From: Clostridium acetobutylicum ATCC 824 | Lineage (GTDB): Bacteria > Bacillota > Clostridia > Clostridiales > Clostridiaceae | Direction of reading: 5' to 3' | DNA: 64,000 bases | NCBI RefSeq assembly: GCF_000008765.1 | Contig: NC_003030.1 | Coordinates: 1,026,001-1,090,000, forward strand | Shown: positions 8,479 to 17,160 of the stretch, in pieces | Layout of the letters: each line of letters starts with the position of its first letter | Numbering within the stretch: the stretch's first letter is position 1 | The notes under the pieces: model-generated | Told to the model about the DNA's origin: nothing | The model's database searches: none | The model's input: the letters and a program-made list of their open reading frames with translations, nothing else | Translations under genes and position numbers: made by a program

Positions 8479-10735
8479 ATTCAAATGCTATTTTTTCATC
8501 TTGTATATATATTCTTACTTTGCTTCCTTCTTTATATATTCCTTTTATATAGAATTCGGCTAGTTCATCTTCTATATACTTTTGTATTGTGCGCCTTAAA
8601 GGACGAGCACCATATTTTTTGTCATAGCCATTAGAGAAAATAAAGTCCTTTACATCCTCTGATATTTCTATAGCTATATCCTTGTCTTTACCTTCATTTA
8701 TTATTTCTTTAAGCATTAAGTCTATGATTTTCATAAGTTCATCTTTATTTAATTCTGTGAATATAATTGTTTCATCTATTCTATTTAGGAATTCAGGTCT
8801 GAAGGTTTCACGCAGTACATCCTTAATTTTACCTGAAAGAGATGAATAATCATCACGTGAAAAACCTATTCCGCTTGATTTTAAATTTGTTCCAGCATTT
8901 GATGTCATAATTATTATTGTGTTTTCAAAGTTAACAGTTCTTCCTTGACTATCAGTAAGTCTTCCATCTTCAAGTATTTGAAGTAGTATATTAAATACAT
9001 CTGGGTGGGCTTTTTCTATTTCGTCTAGTAGTATAACAGAATAAGGATTTCTTCTTACCTTTTCAGTTAACTGACCACCGTTGTCGTATCCAACATATCC
9101 AGGAGGAGCCCCTATTAACTTAGATACAGTATGTTTTTCCATGTATTCAGACATATCTACTCGTATTAAAGCTTTTTCGTTCTGAAAAAGTTCTGAGGCT
9201 AGAGTTTTTACAAGTTCTGTTTTTCCAACTCCAGTAGGTCCAACAAATATAAAGGAAGATGGTTTTTTTAGTTTTTTAAATCCAGATCTGTTTCTTCTAA
9301 TAGTTCTAGCAACACTTGATACAGCTTCATTTTGACCTATTACTCTTTTATGAAGTCTTTCTTCAAGATTTAAAAGTTTTTCTGCCTCTATTTCTGTTAT
9401 CTTTTGCACTGGAATTTTGGTCCAAGATTCAACAACTGAAGCAACATCGTCTAATGTTAATACTACATTACTGTATTCCTTACTGAAGTTATCTATTTTT
9501 GTTTGAACCTTACATTCTTCTACTTTATATTCAGCAGCCTTCTCAAAATCGTTTGATTCTGCACATTTAGTTATTTCATTTTGTATATTTGAGAGTTCTG
9601 TTTTTAATGCTTCCAATTCAACAAGACCTTTATTTTTAAGATTTGCTCTAGAACCAGCTTCATCAATTACATCAATAGCTTTATCTGGGAAAAATCTATC
9701 AGATATATATCTACCAGATAATCTTACTGCGCTCTCAATTACATCATCAGGTATTGTTATTTTGTGGTAAATTTCGTAATAGGATTTAATACCTTTTACA
9801 ATTTCAATAGTTTGTTCAATGGTTGGTTCTTCTACCATGATAGGTTGAAAACGTCTTTCTAAAGCGGAATCTTTTTCTATATATTTTCTATACTCTTCTA
9901 TTGTAGTTGCACCTATAAGCTGAAGTTCTCCTTTTGCAAGAGCAGGCTTTAAAATATTTGCAGCACTCAATGATCCACTTTCTGCATTACCAGCCCCTAT
10001 TATGTTGTGAATTTCGTCAATAATTAAAATTACATTTTTAAATTGATTTATTTCATCAATAATTCCCTTCATACGTGCTTCAAACTGTCCTCTAAATTGT
10101 GTTCCAGCTACTATTGAATTAAGTTCTAGCATGTATACCTCGGTATCAAGAAATCTCGCAGGAACATTTTTTTCTGCTATTCTCACAGCAAAACCTTCGG
10201 CTATTGCTGTTTTACCAACACCAGCTTCACCTATCAATATAGGATTATTTTTAGTTCTTCGATTTAAAATTTGGATGAGTCTATCTACCTCGCGTTCTCT
10301 TCCAATAACAGTATCTATTTCACCATTTTTAGCCTTTAAGGTTAGGTTTATTCCATAAGAATCAAGATATTTCTTCTTTTTGTTTTTTTTATGGGTTTTA
10401 TCATTTTTCGTATTATTATATTCAGAATTTTTATTTTCAGGCTGTTCAGAATTATTAAAGGCATTATTAAAAAAGTTTAATAGTCCACCACCGTTTCCGC
10501 TTTCATCTGAAACTTTATCTAAATCAATATTTTTAAGCATATCATTCATTTGACTGCTTAAATTTTGAAAATCATCTTCCTTCATATCCTTTGTATCGAT
10601 TATTTGTGTCAAAGGCGAGATACCTAGTTTTTTTGCACAAGGTAGGCACAAGCCAACTAATTCCTGTTTACCGTCTATTACTTTATTTGTAAATATAACT
10701 GCAACATTTTTCTTACATACAGAACAAGTAACCAT
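8477..10735 (-). CDS. ClpE-like AAA+ unfoldase with N-terminal zinc finger
   Basis: A class I Clp/Hsp100 ATPase, expected to unfold proteins and feed them to ClpP. It starts with a CxxC...CxxC zinc finger (TCSVCKK, then LCLPCAKK), typical of ClpE rather than the double-repeat ClpC N domain. NBD1 has GEAGVGKT near residue 169 and LIIDEIHNI; a short coiled M domain follows around 400. NBD2 has GPTGVGKTE near 497 and VILLDEIEKAH. An IGF tripeptide (SSGIGFSRDD) fits the ClpP-docking loop. Two earlier starts (TTG 10753, ATG 10747) are in frame, but GGAG spacing favours ATG 10735. I see no CtsR-type GGTCAAA operator upstream. Length 752 aa. Confidence 0.88.
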   Translation of the reverse strand: MVTCSVCKKNVAVIFTNKVIDGKQELVGLCLPCAKKLGISPLTQIIDTKDMKEDDFQNLSSQMNDMLKNIDLDKVSDESGNGGGLLNFFNNAFNNSEQPENKNSEYNNTKNDKTHKKNKKKKYLDSYGINLTLKAKNGEIDTVIGREREVDRLIQILNRRTKNNPILIGEAGVGKTAIAEGFAVRIAEKNVPARFLDTEVYMLELNSIVAGTQFRGQFEARMKGIIDEINQFKNVILIIDEIHNIIGAGNAESGSLSAANILKPALAKGELQLIGATTIEEYRKYIEKDSALERRFQPIMVEEPTIEQTIEIVKGIKSYYEIYHKITIPDDVIESAVRLSGRYISDRFFPDKAIDVIDEAGSRANLKNKGLVELEALKTELSNIQNEITKCAESNDFEKAAEYKVEECKVQTKIDNFSKEYSNVVLTLDDVASVVESWTKIPVQKITEIEAEKLLNLEERLHKRVIGQNEAVSSVARTIRRNRSGFKKLKKPSSFIFVGPTGVGKTELVKTLASELFQNEKALIRVDMSEYMEKHTVSKLIGAPPGYVGYDNGGQLTEKVRRNPYSVILLDEIEKAHPDVFNILLQILEDGRLTDSQGRTVNFENTIIIMTSNAGTNLKSSGIGFSRDDYSSLSGKIKDVLRETFRPEFLNRIDETIIFTELNKDELMKIIDLMLKEIINEGKDKDIAIEISEDVKDFIFSNGYDKKYGARPLRRTIQKYIEDELAEFYIKGIYKEGSKVRIYIQDEKIAFE

Positions 10736-10899
10736 AAGTATTATCATCTCCAATGTTTCAAGTTTATAACAATCAAGTTTATGTTTAATTATATTATATC
10801 AGAGAAAAGAGAAATTCATATATTAAATTGATTAAAAAAATTTATAATATGGTTTATAATATAATATAGTATAGATTATTCCAATTGGAGGAGTTAATA

Positions 10900-11835
10900 A
10901 TGGAGAATCATGATTTAGTGATTGTGGGTGGCGGTATATCTGGATTACAAGCAGCCATTTCTGCTAAAAAATCGGGAGTGCAAGATATAGTACTAATTGA
11001 AGCAGAGGATAGCCTAGGTGGCATATTGAATCAATGTATTTATACTGGTTTTGGAATGGAGGATTTTAAAGAGGAGCTTACGGGAACAGAATATGTTCAA
11101 AGATTTATAGATGAATTTTTAGAGTTAAATATAGAATATAAACTAAATACTACTGTAATTAAAATAAGTAAAAATAAGGTTATTACAGCTGTAAGTCCTA
11201 ATGAAGGGATAATAGAAATAAAAGCTTGCAGTATAATTTTTGCAGCTGGTGCAGTAGAAAAACCTCAAAAATCTATAAGAGTATTAACTAAGGACTTAAG
11301 TGGAATTTATTCTGCGCTTACCGTAGGGAGATTTATAAATATACATGGATATATGCCAGGCAAAAGTATAGTTATACTAGGAGCAAATAAAATTGGTAAT
11401 GCTCTTGCTAATAGAATATTTATTGAAGGTGGAAAAGTTAAAGCAGTGATAGATAGTGAGGTTGGATTTGATGAAAGAAATGAAATAATAGAATTTCTAG
11501 CAGAAATAAATATACCTTTTCTCTACAATTATAATATAGTGAAAATAAAAGGAAGCGAGAGGATAGAAGGGATTTATATTTCGGATGAAAATGGAGAAAA
11601 GTTTATTTCCTGTGATACATTGATTTTAGCATTAAAATTGAATCCAAATGATAAAATTTTAAGAGAGGCTAATATAAAAATATTAAACAAAGAGAGAAAT
11701 GAAATCAATACAAATGTACCAGGAGTTTTTATAGTAGGAAATGCTTTATACATACATGAATCTAATGAAGGTAGTCCCTTGGAGAACAGAAAAGCTGGAG
11801 AAATGTCAGCAGAATATATAAGGGCTACATTGTGA
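10900..11835 (+). CDS. FAD-dependent pyridine nucleotide-disulphide-type oxidoreductase
   Basis: The 311-aa product has two dinucleotide-binding folds: LVIVGGGISGLQAA at the N-terminus for FAD and IVILGANKIGNALA near residue 157 for NAD(P)H. Near the C-terminus, NVPGVFIVGNAL is the second FAD motif. No redox-active CxxC is present, so it is not a thioredoxin reductase. It resembles the small flavoproteins that accompany glycerol-3-phosphate dehydrogenases, and I cannot name the substrate. The start is ATG 10900, 8 nt after GGAGGAG; an upstream in-frame TTG overlaps that ribosome site and is rejected. It is divergent from the clp gene and is followed after 49 bp by the AlaX gene. Confidence 0.8.
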   Translation: MENHDLVIVGGGISGLQAAISAKKSGVQDIVLIEAEDSLGGILNQCIYTGFGMEDFKEELTGTEYVQRFIDEFLELNIEYKLNTTVIKISKNKVITAVSPNEGIIEIKACSIIFAAGAVEKPQKSIRVLTKDLSGIYSALTVGRFINIHGYMPGKSIVILGANKIGNALANRIFIEGGKVKAVIDSEVGFDERNEIIEFLAEINIPFLYNYNIVKIKGSERIEGIYISDENGEKFISCDTLILALKLNPNDKILREANIKILNKERNEINTNVPGVFIVGNALYIHESNEGSPLENRKAGEMSAEYIRATL

Positions 11836-11884
11836 TTTATTTATTAATGAACTATACTTGTATTAATATGAAGGAGATGAATTT

Positions 11885-13048
11885 ATGACACGTAAATTAT
11901 TTTATGATGATCCATATATATGTGAGTCAGAGGGAAAAATAGTTGATGTATTGGAGAATGATGGGAAATACGAGATTGTTTTAGATGAAACTAGTTTTTA
12001 TCCAGAAGGTGGAGGGCAGCCTTGTGATTTAGGAACAATAAATAATATACCTGTAGAGTATGTTTATGAAAAAGGTGACACAATATATCATGTAATGAAG
12101 GAGAGACCAGAAGGTAATACTGCTAAGTGTAAGGTGGATTTTTTAAGAAGACAGGATAATATTCAGCAGCATACTGGTGAACATTTGCTTTCAGCGGCTT
12201 TTTTCAAATTATATAATGGTGTAAACTATGGTTTCCACATGGGAGAAGATTATGTAACCATAGATATAGACATGGAAGAAGTAACTAATGACATGATAAA
12301 AAAGATAGAGGCTGAAGCAAATGCATACATATATGCAAATGTTGAAACTAAAACTTACTTCATGAGTAAACCTGAGGCTGAAAAGCTTCCTCTTAGAAAG
12401 GCAATAAAAGCTGAAGGAAAAATAAGAATAGTTCAGCTTGGTGATGTAGATTATAGTGCTTGTTGTGGCACCCATGTTGTGAGAACTGGAGAAGTTGGAA
12501 TAATAAAGGTACTCAGAACTGAAAAATATAAAGGTATGACGAGAGTTTATTTTAAATGTGGTAGAAGAGCATTTGACGAATACAGTAAGGAGCATAACAT
12601 AATAACTAAACTTCAAAAAAATCTTTCAATAGATGAAGATAATATTTTAAATAAGGTTCAAACAACCATGGAGGAAATCTCTAATTTAAAGAAAAAGCTT
12701 TTAGAATATAAGAAAAATGAGGCTAAACTTGAAGTTGAGAAAATTAAAGAAAAAAATAATAATGGTGTTATATTTGAGCATTATGAAGATGGAGATTTTA
12801 GCTTTTTAGAGGAAATATATGATGGAATTAAAGATGAAAAGGCCGTTATTATATTAACTTCGGGTGTTGATAATAGAATTTTATTTGCACAAAATGGAAT
12901 TGATGATATAGAATGTGGAAAGATATTCAAGGAAAATATAAAGGAATACAATGGAAGAGGCGGCGGAAATGCAAAAAGAGCTCAGGCGGCTTTTTCAAAT
13001 AAGGATGATCTTAATAAGTTTGCGAAATTCTTAAGAGAACTAAGCTAA
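11885..13048 (+). CDS. Alanyl-tRNA editing protein, AlaX-L type with DHHA1 domain
   Basis: A free-standing homologue of the AlaRS editing half that hydrolyses mischarged Ser-tRNA(Ala) or Gly-tRNA(Ala). The N-terminal region contains YPEGGGQP. The zinc ligands are H96 and H100 in QQHTGEHLL, with the second pair in SACCGTHV. The C-terminal 130 residues form a coiled coil and a DHHA1-like domain ending with NGRGGGNAKRAQAAF. At 387 aa it belongs to the long AlaX class. ATG 11885 follows AAGGAGATG. The yjbQ-type gene follows after 16 bp, probably in the same transcript. Confidence 0.9.
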   Translation: MTRKLFYDDPYICESEGKIVDVLENDGKYEIVLDETSFYPEGGGQPCDLGTINNIPVEYVYEKGDTIYHVMKERPEGNTAKCKVDFLRRQDNIQQHTGEHLLSAAFFKLYNGVNYGFHMGEDYVTIDIDMEEVTNDMIKKIEAEANAYIYANVETKTYFMSKPEAEKLPLRKAIKAEGKIRIVQLGDVDYSACCGTHVVRTGEVGIIKVLRTEKYKGMTRVYFKCGRRAFDEYSKEHNIITKLQKNLSIDEDNILNKVQTTMEEISNLKKKLLEYKKNEAKLEVEKIKEKNNNGVIFEHYEDGDFSFLEEIYDGIKDEKAVIILTSGVDNRILFAQNGIDDIECGKIFKENIKEYNGRGGGNAKRAQAAFSNKDDLNKFAKFLRELS

Positions 13049-13064
13049 AAATTGAGGTGGTTAA

Positions 13065-13463
13065 ATGAAAGGTGTAATTGAATATTCATTAAAAACTTCT
13101 AATGATGATCAGTTTATTGATATAACAAACTTAGTTAAAAAAGCAGTAGATGAAAGTGGTGTTTCAGATGGTATGGCTGTAGTATTTTGTCCACATACTA
13201 CAGCTGGTATTACTATAAATGAAAATGCAGACCCAGATGTTACTAGAGATATTTTAGTTAATTTAGATAAGGTCTTCCCTAAGGTTGGAGACTACAAGCA
13301 TGTAGAGGGAAATTCACACGCACATATAAAAGCATCTTTAATGGGATCGAGTCAGCAGATCATTATTGAAAATGGTAAGCTAAAGCTAGGAACCTGGCAG
13401 GGTATATACTTTACTGAGTTTGATGGACCGAGAGATAGAAAAGTATTTGTTAAGATAATATGA
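13065..13463 (+). CDS. YjbQ/UPF0047 family protein
   Basis: The 132-aa single-domain protein has the family hallmarks CPHTTAGITINENADPDV, EGNSHAHIKASLMG and GTWQGIYFTEFDGPRDRKV. Conserved histidines suggest metal or phosphate binding. Members have been linked to a weak secondary thiamine phosphate synthase activity (E. coli YjbQ), but the true role is unsettled. The start ATG 13065 is preceded by GAGGTGG. It shares a transcript with AlaX and ends just before a bidirectional terminator. Confidence 0.88.
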   Translation: MKGVIEYSLKTSNDDQFIDITNLVKKAVDESGVSDGMAVVFCPHTTAGITINENADPDVTRDILVNLDKVFPKVGDYKHVEGNSHAHIKASLMGSSQQIIIENGKLKLGTWQGIYFTEFDGPRDRKVFVKII

Positions 13464-13470
13464 AATAACT

Positions 13471-13503
13471 AAATTTAGCGGCTTTAATGCCGCTAAATTT
13501 TTA
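13471..13503. terminator. Bidirectional intrinsic terminator
   Basis: The arms AAATTTAGCGGC and GCCGCTAAATTT (13471-13482 and 13489-13500) around a short loop form a perfect 12-bp stem between convergent genes, with A/T-rich tails on both sides. Confidence 0.88.
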
Positions 13504-14256
13504 ACTATCCATTATATCTTTTATGACTTCTCCTCCGATAATCATTCCAGCAACGGGAGGAACAAAGGATATACTTGCAGGTATTTGTCTTTTGGCGGTA
13601 CATTTTCTTGAACCGTTTGCACACACACATCCTTCTTTACAGGTTATAACCTCATCTGATTTTGGTTTCATAGGCATTTCTTTAGAATAAAGAACCTTAA
13701 GAGATTTAACACCTCTTTTTCTAAGCTCATGTCGCATAACTTTTGCAAGAGGACAAATTGAGGTTTTATATATGTCTGTAATTTCAAACCTTGTTGGATC
13801 TAATTTATTTCCAGTGCCCATGCAACTTATTATATTTATATTATTTTTTTGACACCAAAGTATAAGTGATATCTTAGCTGAAACGGTGTCAATAGCATCT
13901 ATAACATAATTTGTATCTGGTGCTATTAAATCGCTTATGTTATCTTCAGTAACAAAAATTCTGTGAGTTTCTACCTGACAATTGGGATTGATATCCAAAA
14001 TTCTTTCTTTCATAACATCTACCTTAGGTTTTGCTATTGTTTTAAAAGTAGCTTGGATTTGTCTATTTATATTTGTAAGGCATACGGTATCGTCGTCTAT
14101 TAATACAATTCGTCCAACTCCAGATCTTGTAAGTGCCTCTACAGCATAACTTCCAACACCGCCTATGCCGAAAACTATTACTTTACTATTCTTTAATTTT
14201 TCTAATCTTTCTTTTCCTATTAATAGTTCAGTTCTTGAGAGAAAATGTTGACGCAT
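13501..14256 (-). CDS. tcdA: tRNA threonylcarbamoyladenosine dehydratase (HesA/ThiF-like E1 fold)
   Basis: TcdA (CsdL/YgdL) uses ATP to cyclise the t6A37 side chain to ct6A. The N-terminus has the Rossmann ATP site VFGIGGVGSYAVEAL near residue 28, then IDDDTVCLTNINRQ and VIDAIDTVSAK. The C-terminal part has clustered cysteines and the conserved PASISFVPPVAGM tail. Length 251 aa is typical. It is functionally linked to TsaD encoded about 8 kb away. An in-frame stop immediately precedes ATG 14256, so the start cannot be further upstream, yet the nearest good Shine-Dalgarno sequence is 39 nt away behind a hairpin (see the separate entry). Confidence 0.9.
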   Translation of the reverse strand: MRQHFLSRTELLIGKERLEKLKNSKVIVFGIGGVGSYAVEALTRSGVGRIVLIDDDTVCLTNINRQIQATFKTIAKPKVDVMKERILDINPNCQVETHRIFVTEDNISDLIAPDTNYVIDAIDTVSAKISLILWCQKNNINIISCMGTGNKLDPTRFEITDIYKTSICPLAKVMRHELRKRGVKSLKVLYSKEMPMKPKSDEVITCKEGCVCANGSRKCTAKRQIPASISFVPPVAGMIIGGEVIKDIMDS

Positions 14257-14304
14257 TCAGTTATCTGCGGTTTTAATTTAAAACAGCAGATTTTTCACCA
14301 CCTT
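14257..14304 (-). promoter_or_regulatory. Hairpin placed between Shine-Dalgarno sequence and start codon of tcdA
   Basis: Read on the minus strand: AAGGTGGTG (14304-14296), four A, a 29-nt hairpin (14291-14263), AACTGA, then the ATG. The hairpin pairs ATCTGC with GCAGAT and, after a single T/C mismatch, GTTTT with AAAAC around a 5-nt loop. Folded, the apparent spacing from SD to ATG falls from 39 nt to about 10 nt. This is direct sequence observation; the effect on translation is inferred. Confidence 0.6.
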
Positions 14305-14631
14305 CTAAATAAAATTATAAGTTAATAAGCTCTCTGATATTTTATTTTAAATACCATAATAACATATTAATTTTAACATTTTTTTATTTTATATCAATAT
14401 AATATTTCAATAATTATTGTTTAATATGTCTACTTATTTAGAAGAGAAATACTTATAAACTATAAAGAAAGCATAAAAAATTAGCAATTCAGTATCTGAA
14501 AACCATTAACAACCCAGATAGTATCAAATATTGAAGATATTTATTTTGTCAAATAAGCTCATGTTATGTTATATTATATATGTATTTTTTAGCAAATTAT
14601 TGTAAAATTTATGGTTAAGGGGTGGAGAAAA
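14305..14631. other. Intergenic region between tcdA and the chemoreceptor gene
   Basis: A 327-bp, very AT-rich, divergent intergenic stretch. It must hold the promoters of both flanking genes, but I could not assign a convincing -35/-10 pair or a sigma-D-type motif, and I see no riboswitch core or ORF of note. Confidence 0.5.
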
Positions 14632-16614
14632 TTGAGTAAAAGTATAAGGAGTAAGCTAATTATAACCATTAGTTTGGTCTGTATGATTCCGATTATAATA
14701 TTTGGTGCTATTTCATATGAGAATGTATACAATATTTTAATGGAAAAGTTAAATGGTGACTCTCAACAAAGTTTGACAGAAGTAAATAGGAGTATAAATA
14801 ATTATTTTCAAACCATGGAGAATAATATAGGAATTCTTGCAGGAAATTATGATATACAAAATGTAAATGATCATCCTGATTTTGAAGCATATGTTTCATC
14901 ATCTCTTCAAGAAATAAAAGAGAATAACAAGGATGCATTAAATGTGTATTTTGCAAGTAATTCTAAGAAGTTGTATTTGTATCCCAAGGTTAATCTTCCA
15001 GAAGGATATGATCCAACAACTAGAGACTGGTACAAGAATGCAGTTTCAGGTCAAGGAAAGGTGATTTTTAGTGAGGTATATGTAGATGCAGCTACTAAAA
15101 ATAGCATAATTTCCATATCAAAAGCTGTGTATAATAATGAAAAGCTTGTAGGCGTGGTTTGCATGGACGTTGATTTAAGTAAATTAAGCAATGATATGAA
15201 AAGTATTAAAATTGGTAGAGAAGGATATATATATATAACTGATAAGGAAGGAACTATGATTGTTAATCCGACTAAATCAGAAATAGGAAAGAAAAATATA
15301 ACTAAGTCTAGCATTTGGGATAATATTAATAGTAAAAAGTCAGGTTTTATTCAGTATAAAAATCAAGGTGAAAAGCAATTTGTAGTGTTTAAAGAAAATA
15401 GCGAATTAGGATGGAAGATAGTAGGTTCTATGAATGAGAGAGAACTTACAAGGAGCACGTCTTCAGTATTAGGTACAACTGTAGTTGTAATAATAATAAT
15501 TTTAGCTTTGGCAGCTATTGTTTCTATATTAATAAGTAAGACCTTTACAAAGAACATAAACAAAATAGTTGAGGTTGCTAAGCTTGGAGCTGATGGTGAT
15601 TTATCGCAAAAAGTTGATATTACTTCAAAGGACGAGTTTGGCAAGATGGCTGATTATTTCAATGATATGATACAAAAAATACATGATTTAATAAGCAGAA
15701 TAAAGCAATCTTCGGATAACATAATGAGTTCATCAAAAACAATATTAACTATGTCGAGAGAAACTAGCAGTGCTGTAGATGAAGTTGCACAAACTATTGA
15801 TCAAGTTGCGCAGGGGGCTTATTCACAAGCGGAGGATATAACAAATAGCGTTAATGAATTTAATAAATTAGGTGACAAAATTACATCAATTAAAAACATG
15901 ACAGAAAATATAGATGAGTTATCTAAAAATACTAATAGTTTAAGTAAAAATGGACTTCAAATAATGGAGGTTCTTATTGATAAAACTATGGTTTCTAACG
16001 ATTCGTCTAAGGAAGTATCAAGAACTGTAAAGGATATGGTTGAAACATCTAATGCTATTGGAAACATTACAGATACTATAAATGGTATTTCAGAGCAAAC
16101 AAATTTGTTGGCTTTAAATGCAGCAATTGAAGCTGCTAGAGCGGGAGAAGCAGGAAAGGGATTTTCTGTGGTGGCTGAAGAAATTGGAAAGCTTGCAGAG
16201 GAATCAACATCAGCAACAAAAGAGGTTAAAAAACTTCTTGAAGATATAAAAAGTAAAAATAGTGTAGTATTTAAATCAATAGATGTTTCTCTAAAATTAT
16301 CAGAGGAACAAACTGAATCAGTTAAAGAGACTAAAGAAATATTTAATAAGATATTAGAGTCTTTAAATAGTTTAGTAGGAGAAATAGAAAATATAAGGGG
16401 CTCTATAAATGACACTTATCAGAGTAAGAACTTTATATTTGGTAAGTTAGAAAGCATATCAGCAGCATCAGAACAATCAGCATCTAGTTCTGAGGAAGTA
16501 TCTGCAACTACAGAAGAAGTATCAGCTAGTATGAGTGAATTTAATAAGATGTCTCAAAAATTAGAACAAGTTGTAGAGGAACTTGAGAGAGAAATACAAA
16601 ACTTTACGCTGTAA
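14632..16614 (+). CDS. Methyl-accepting chemotaxis protein with extracellular Cache sensor
   Basis: A transmembrane chemoreceptor that would signal to CheA/CheW. From TTG 14632: TM1 at about residues 5-27; an extracellular dCache region at about 30-270 with the [11 protein letters not shown] motif typical of amino-acid or organic-ligand sensors; TM2 near 278-300; HAMP near 302-356; and a signalling coiled coil with the conserved tip [19 protein letters not shown] near 488. ATG 14611 is in frame but has no ribosome site, while AGGGGTGGAG sits just before the TTG. There is no C-terminal CheR-binding pentapeptide. It stands alone upstream of the cellulosome cluster. The ligand is unknown. Confidence 0.9.
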   Translation: MSKSIRSKLIITISLVCMIPIIIFGAISYENVYNILMEKLNGDSQQSLTEVNRSINNYFQTMENNIGILAGNYDIQNVNDHPDFEAYVSSSLQEIKENNKDALNVYFASNSKKLYLYPKVNLPEGYDPTTRDWYKNAVSGQGKVIFSEVYVDAATKNSIISISKAVYNNEKLVGVVCMDVDLSKLSNDMKSIKIGREGYIYITDKEGTMIVNPTKSEIGKKNITKSSIWDNINSKKSGFIQYKNQGEKQFVVFKENSELGWKIVGSMNERELTRSTSSVLGTTVVVIIIILALAAIVSILISKTFTKNINKIVEVAKLGADGDLSQKVDITSKDEFGKMADYFNDMIQKIHDLISRIKQSSDNIMSSSKTILTMSRETSSAVDEVAQTIDQVAQGAYSQAEDITNSVNEFNKLGDKITSIKNMTENIDELSKNTNSLSKNGLQIMEVLIDKTMVSNDSSKEVSRTVKDMVETSNAIGNITDTINGISEQTNLLALNAAIEAARAGEAGKGFSVVAEEIGKLAEESTSATKEVKKLLEDIKSKNSVVFKSIDVSLKLSEEQTESVKETKEIFNKILESLNSLVGEIENIRGSINDTYQSKNFIFGKLESISAASEQSASSSEEVSATTEEVSASMSEFNKMSQKLEQVVEELEREIQNFTL

Positions 16615-16703
16615 TTATAATGGAGTAAAAGATGATTGTTAACAAGATAATTGGTTAATGAGGTTCATATTGGAGAAATGACAACTGAATAAGTGAAGTT
16701 TTT

Positions 16704-16775
16704 AGCAGGTGGTAAAAAATGTGCAAACGTAAAGTTTTAACTGTACATTTAAACCATCTGCTTTTATTTTTTTGC
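16704..16775 (+). terminator. Probable intrinsic terminator downstream of the chemoreceptor
   Basis: AGCAGGTGGT (16704-16713) pairs with ACCATCTGCT (16753-16762) with one G-U. Inside, AAATGT pairs with ACATTT. The stem is followed by TTTTATTTTTTTG. The large apical region is unusual for a simple terminator, but the U-rich tail supports termination. Confidence 0.65.
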
Positions 16776-16936
16776 GAAATTTACTTAAAATGCAATTAAA
16801 AAGAGGAATTGTACATAATTTTTAATAAGAAAAGAGAAAACTAAAGTAAAATAAAGAAATTACAAGCATGAATAATAATGAGATAAATGTTTATATGAAT
16901 AAGTTTATTTCAATAAATGTCAATTTTATATTAAGT

Positions 16937-16965
16937 TTGAAGTTTGTAAAGTAATTAACTATAAT
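16937..16965 (+). promoter_or_regulatory. Candidate promoter of the cellulosome cluster
   Basis: TTGAAG (16937-16942), a 17-bp spacer and TATAAT (16960-16965) form a good sigma-A-type promoter about 195 bp upstream of the cipA start codon, implying a long, AT-rich leader of roughly 190 nt. No catabolite-response element with a clear CG centre was recognised nearby. The assignment is from sequence only. Confidence 0.55.
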
Positions 16966-17160
16966 TTAAAATGTAAACAAAATATAAATTATTGTAAAGA
17001 GTATAATTTACTAAAATTGCAATTCATTTTGAAGGGACGTAAAACCATTAATTTAATAAAAGGGGGATGAAAAAAGGGGTTTAAGGGTAATTAATTTTGT
17101 TTATATGTACTGACAAAATGTTTTTTGCTAACAGCTTATAATAAATGGAGGGTTAAAACA

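Noticed and set aside
10736-10899. CtsR-type operator upstream of the ClpE-like gene
   Set aside because: No GGTCAAA direct repeat is present on either strand.
14279-14299. A leader peptide starting at GTG in the tcdA leader
   Set aside because: The GTG lies within the ribosome binding sequence itself and would encode only six residues; the hairpin explanation accounts better for the geometry.
17067-17084. A leader peptide (ATG after GGGGG) in the cipA leader
   Set aside because: The spacing from the purine tract to the ATG is too short, and the peptide is five residues with no regulatory codons.
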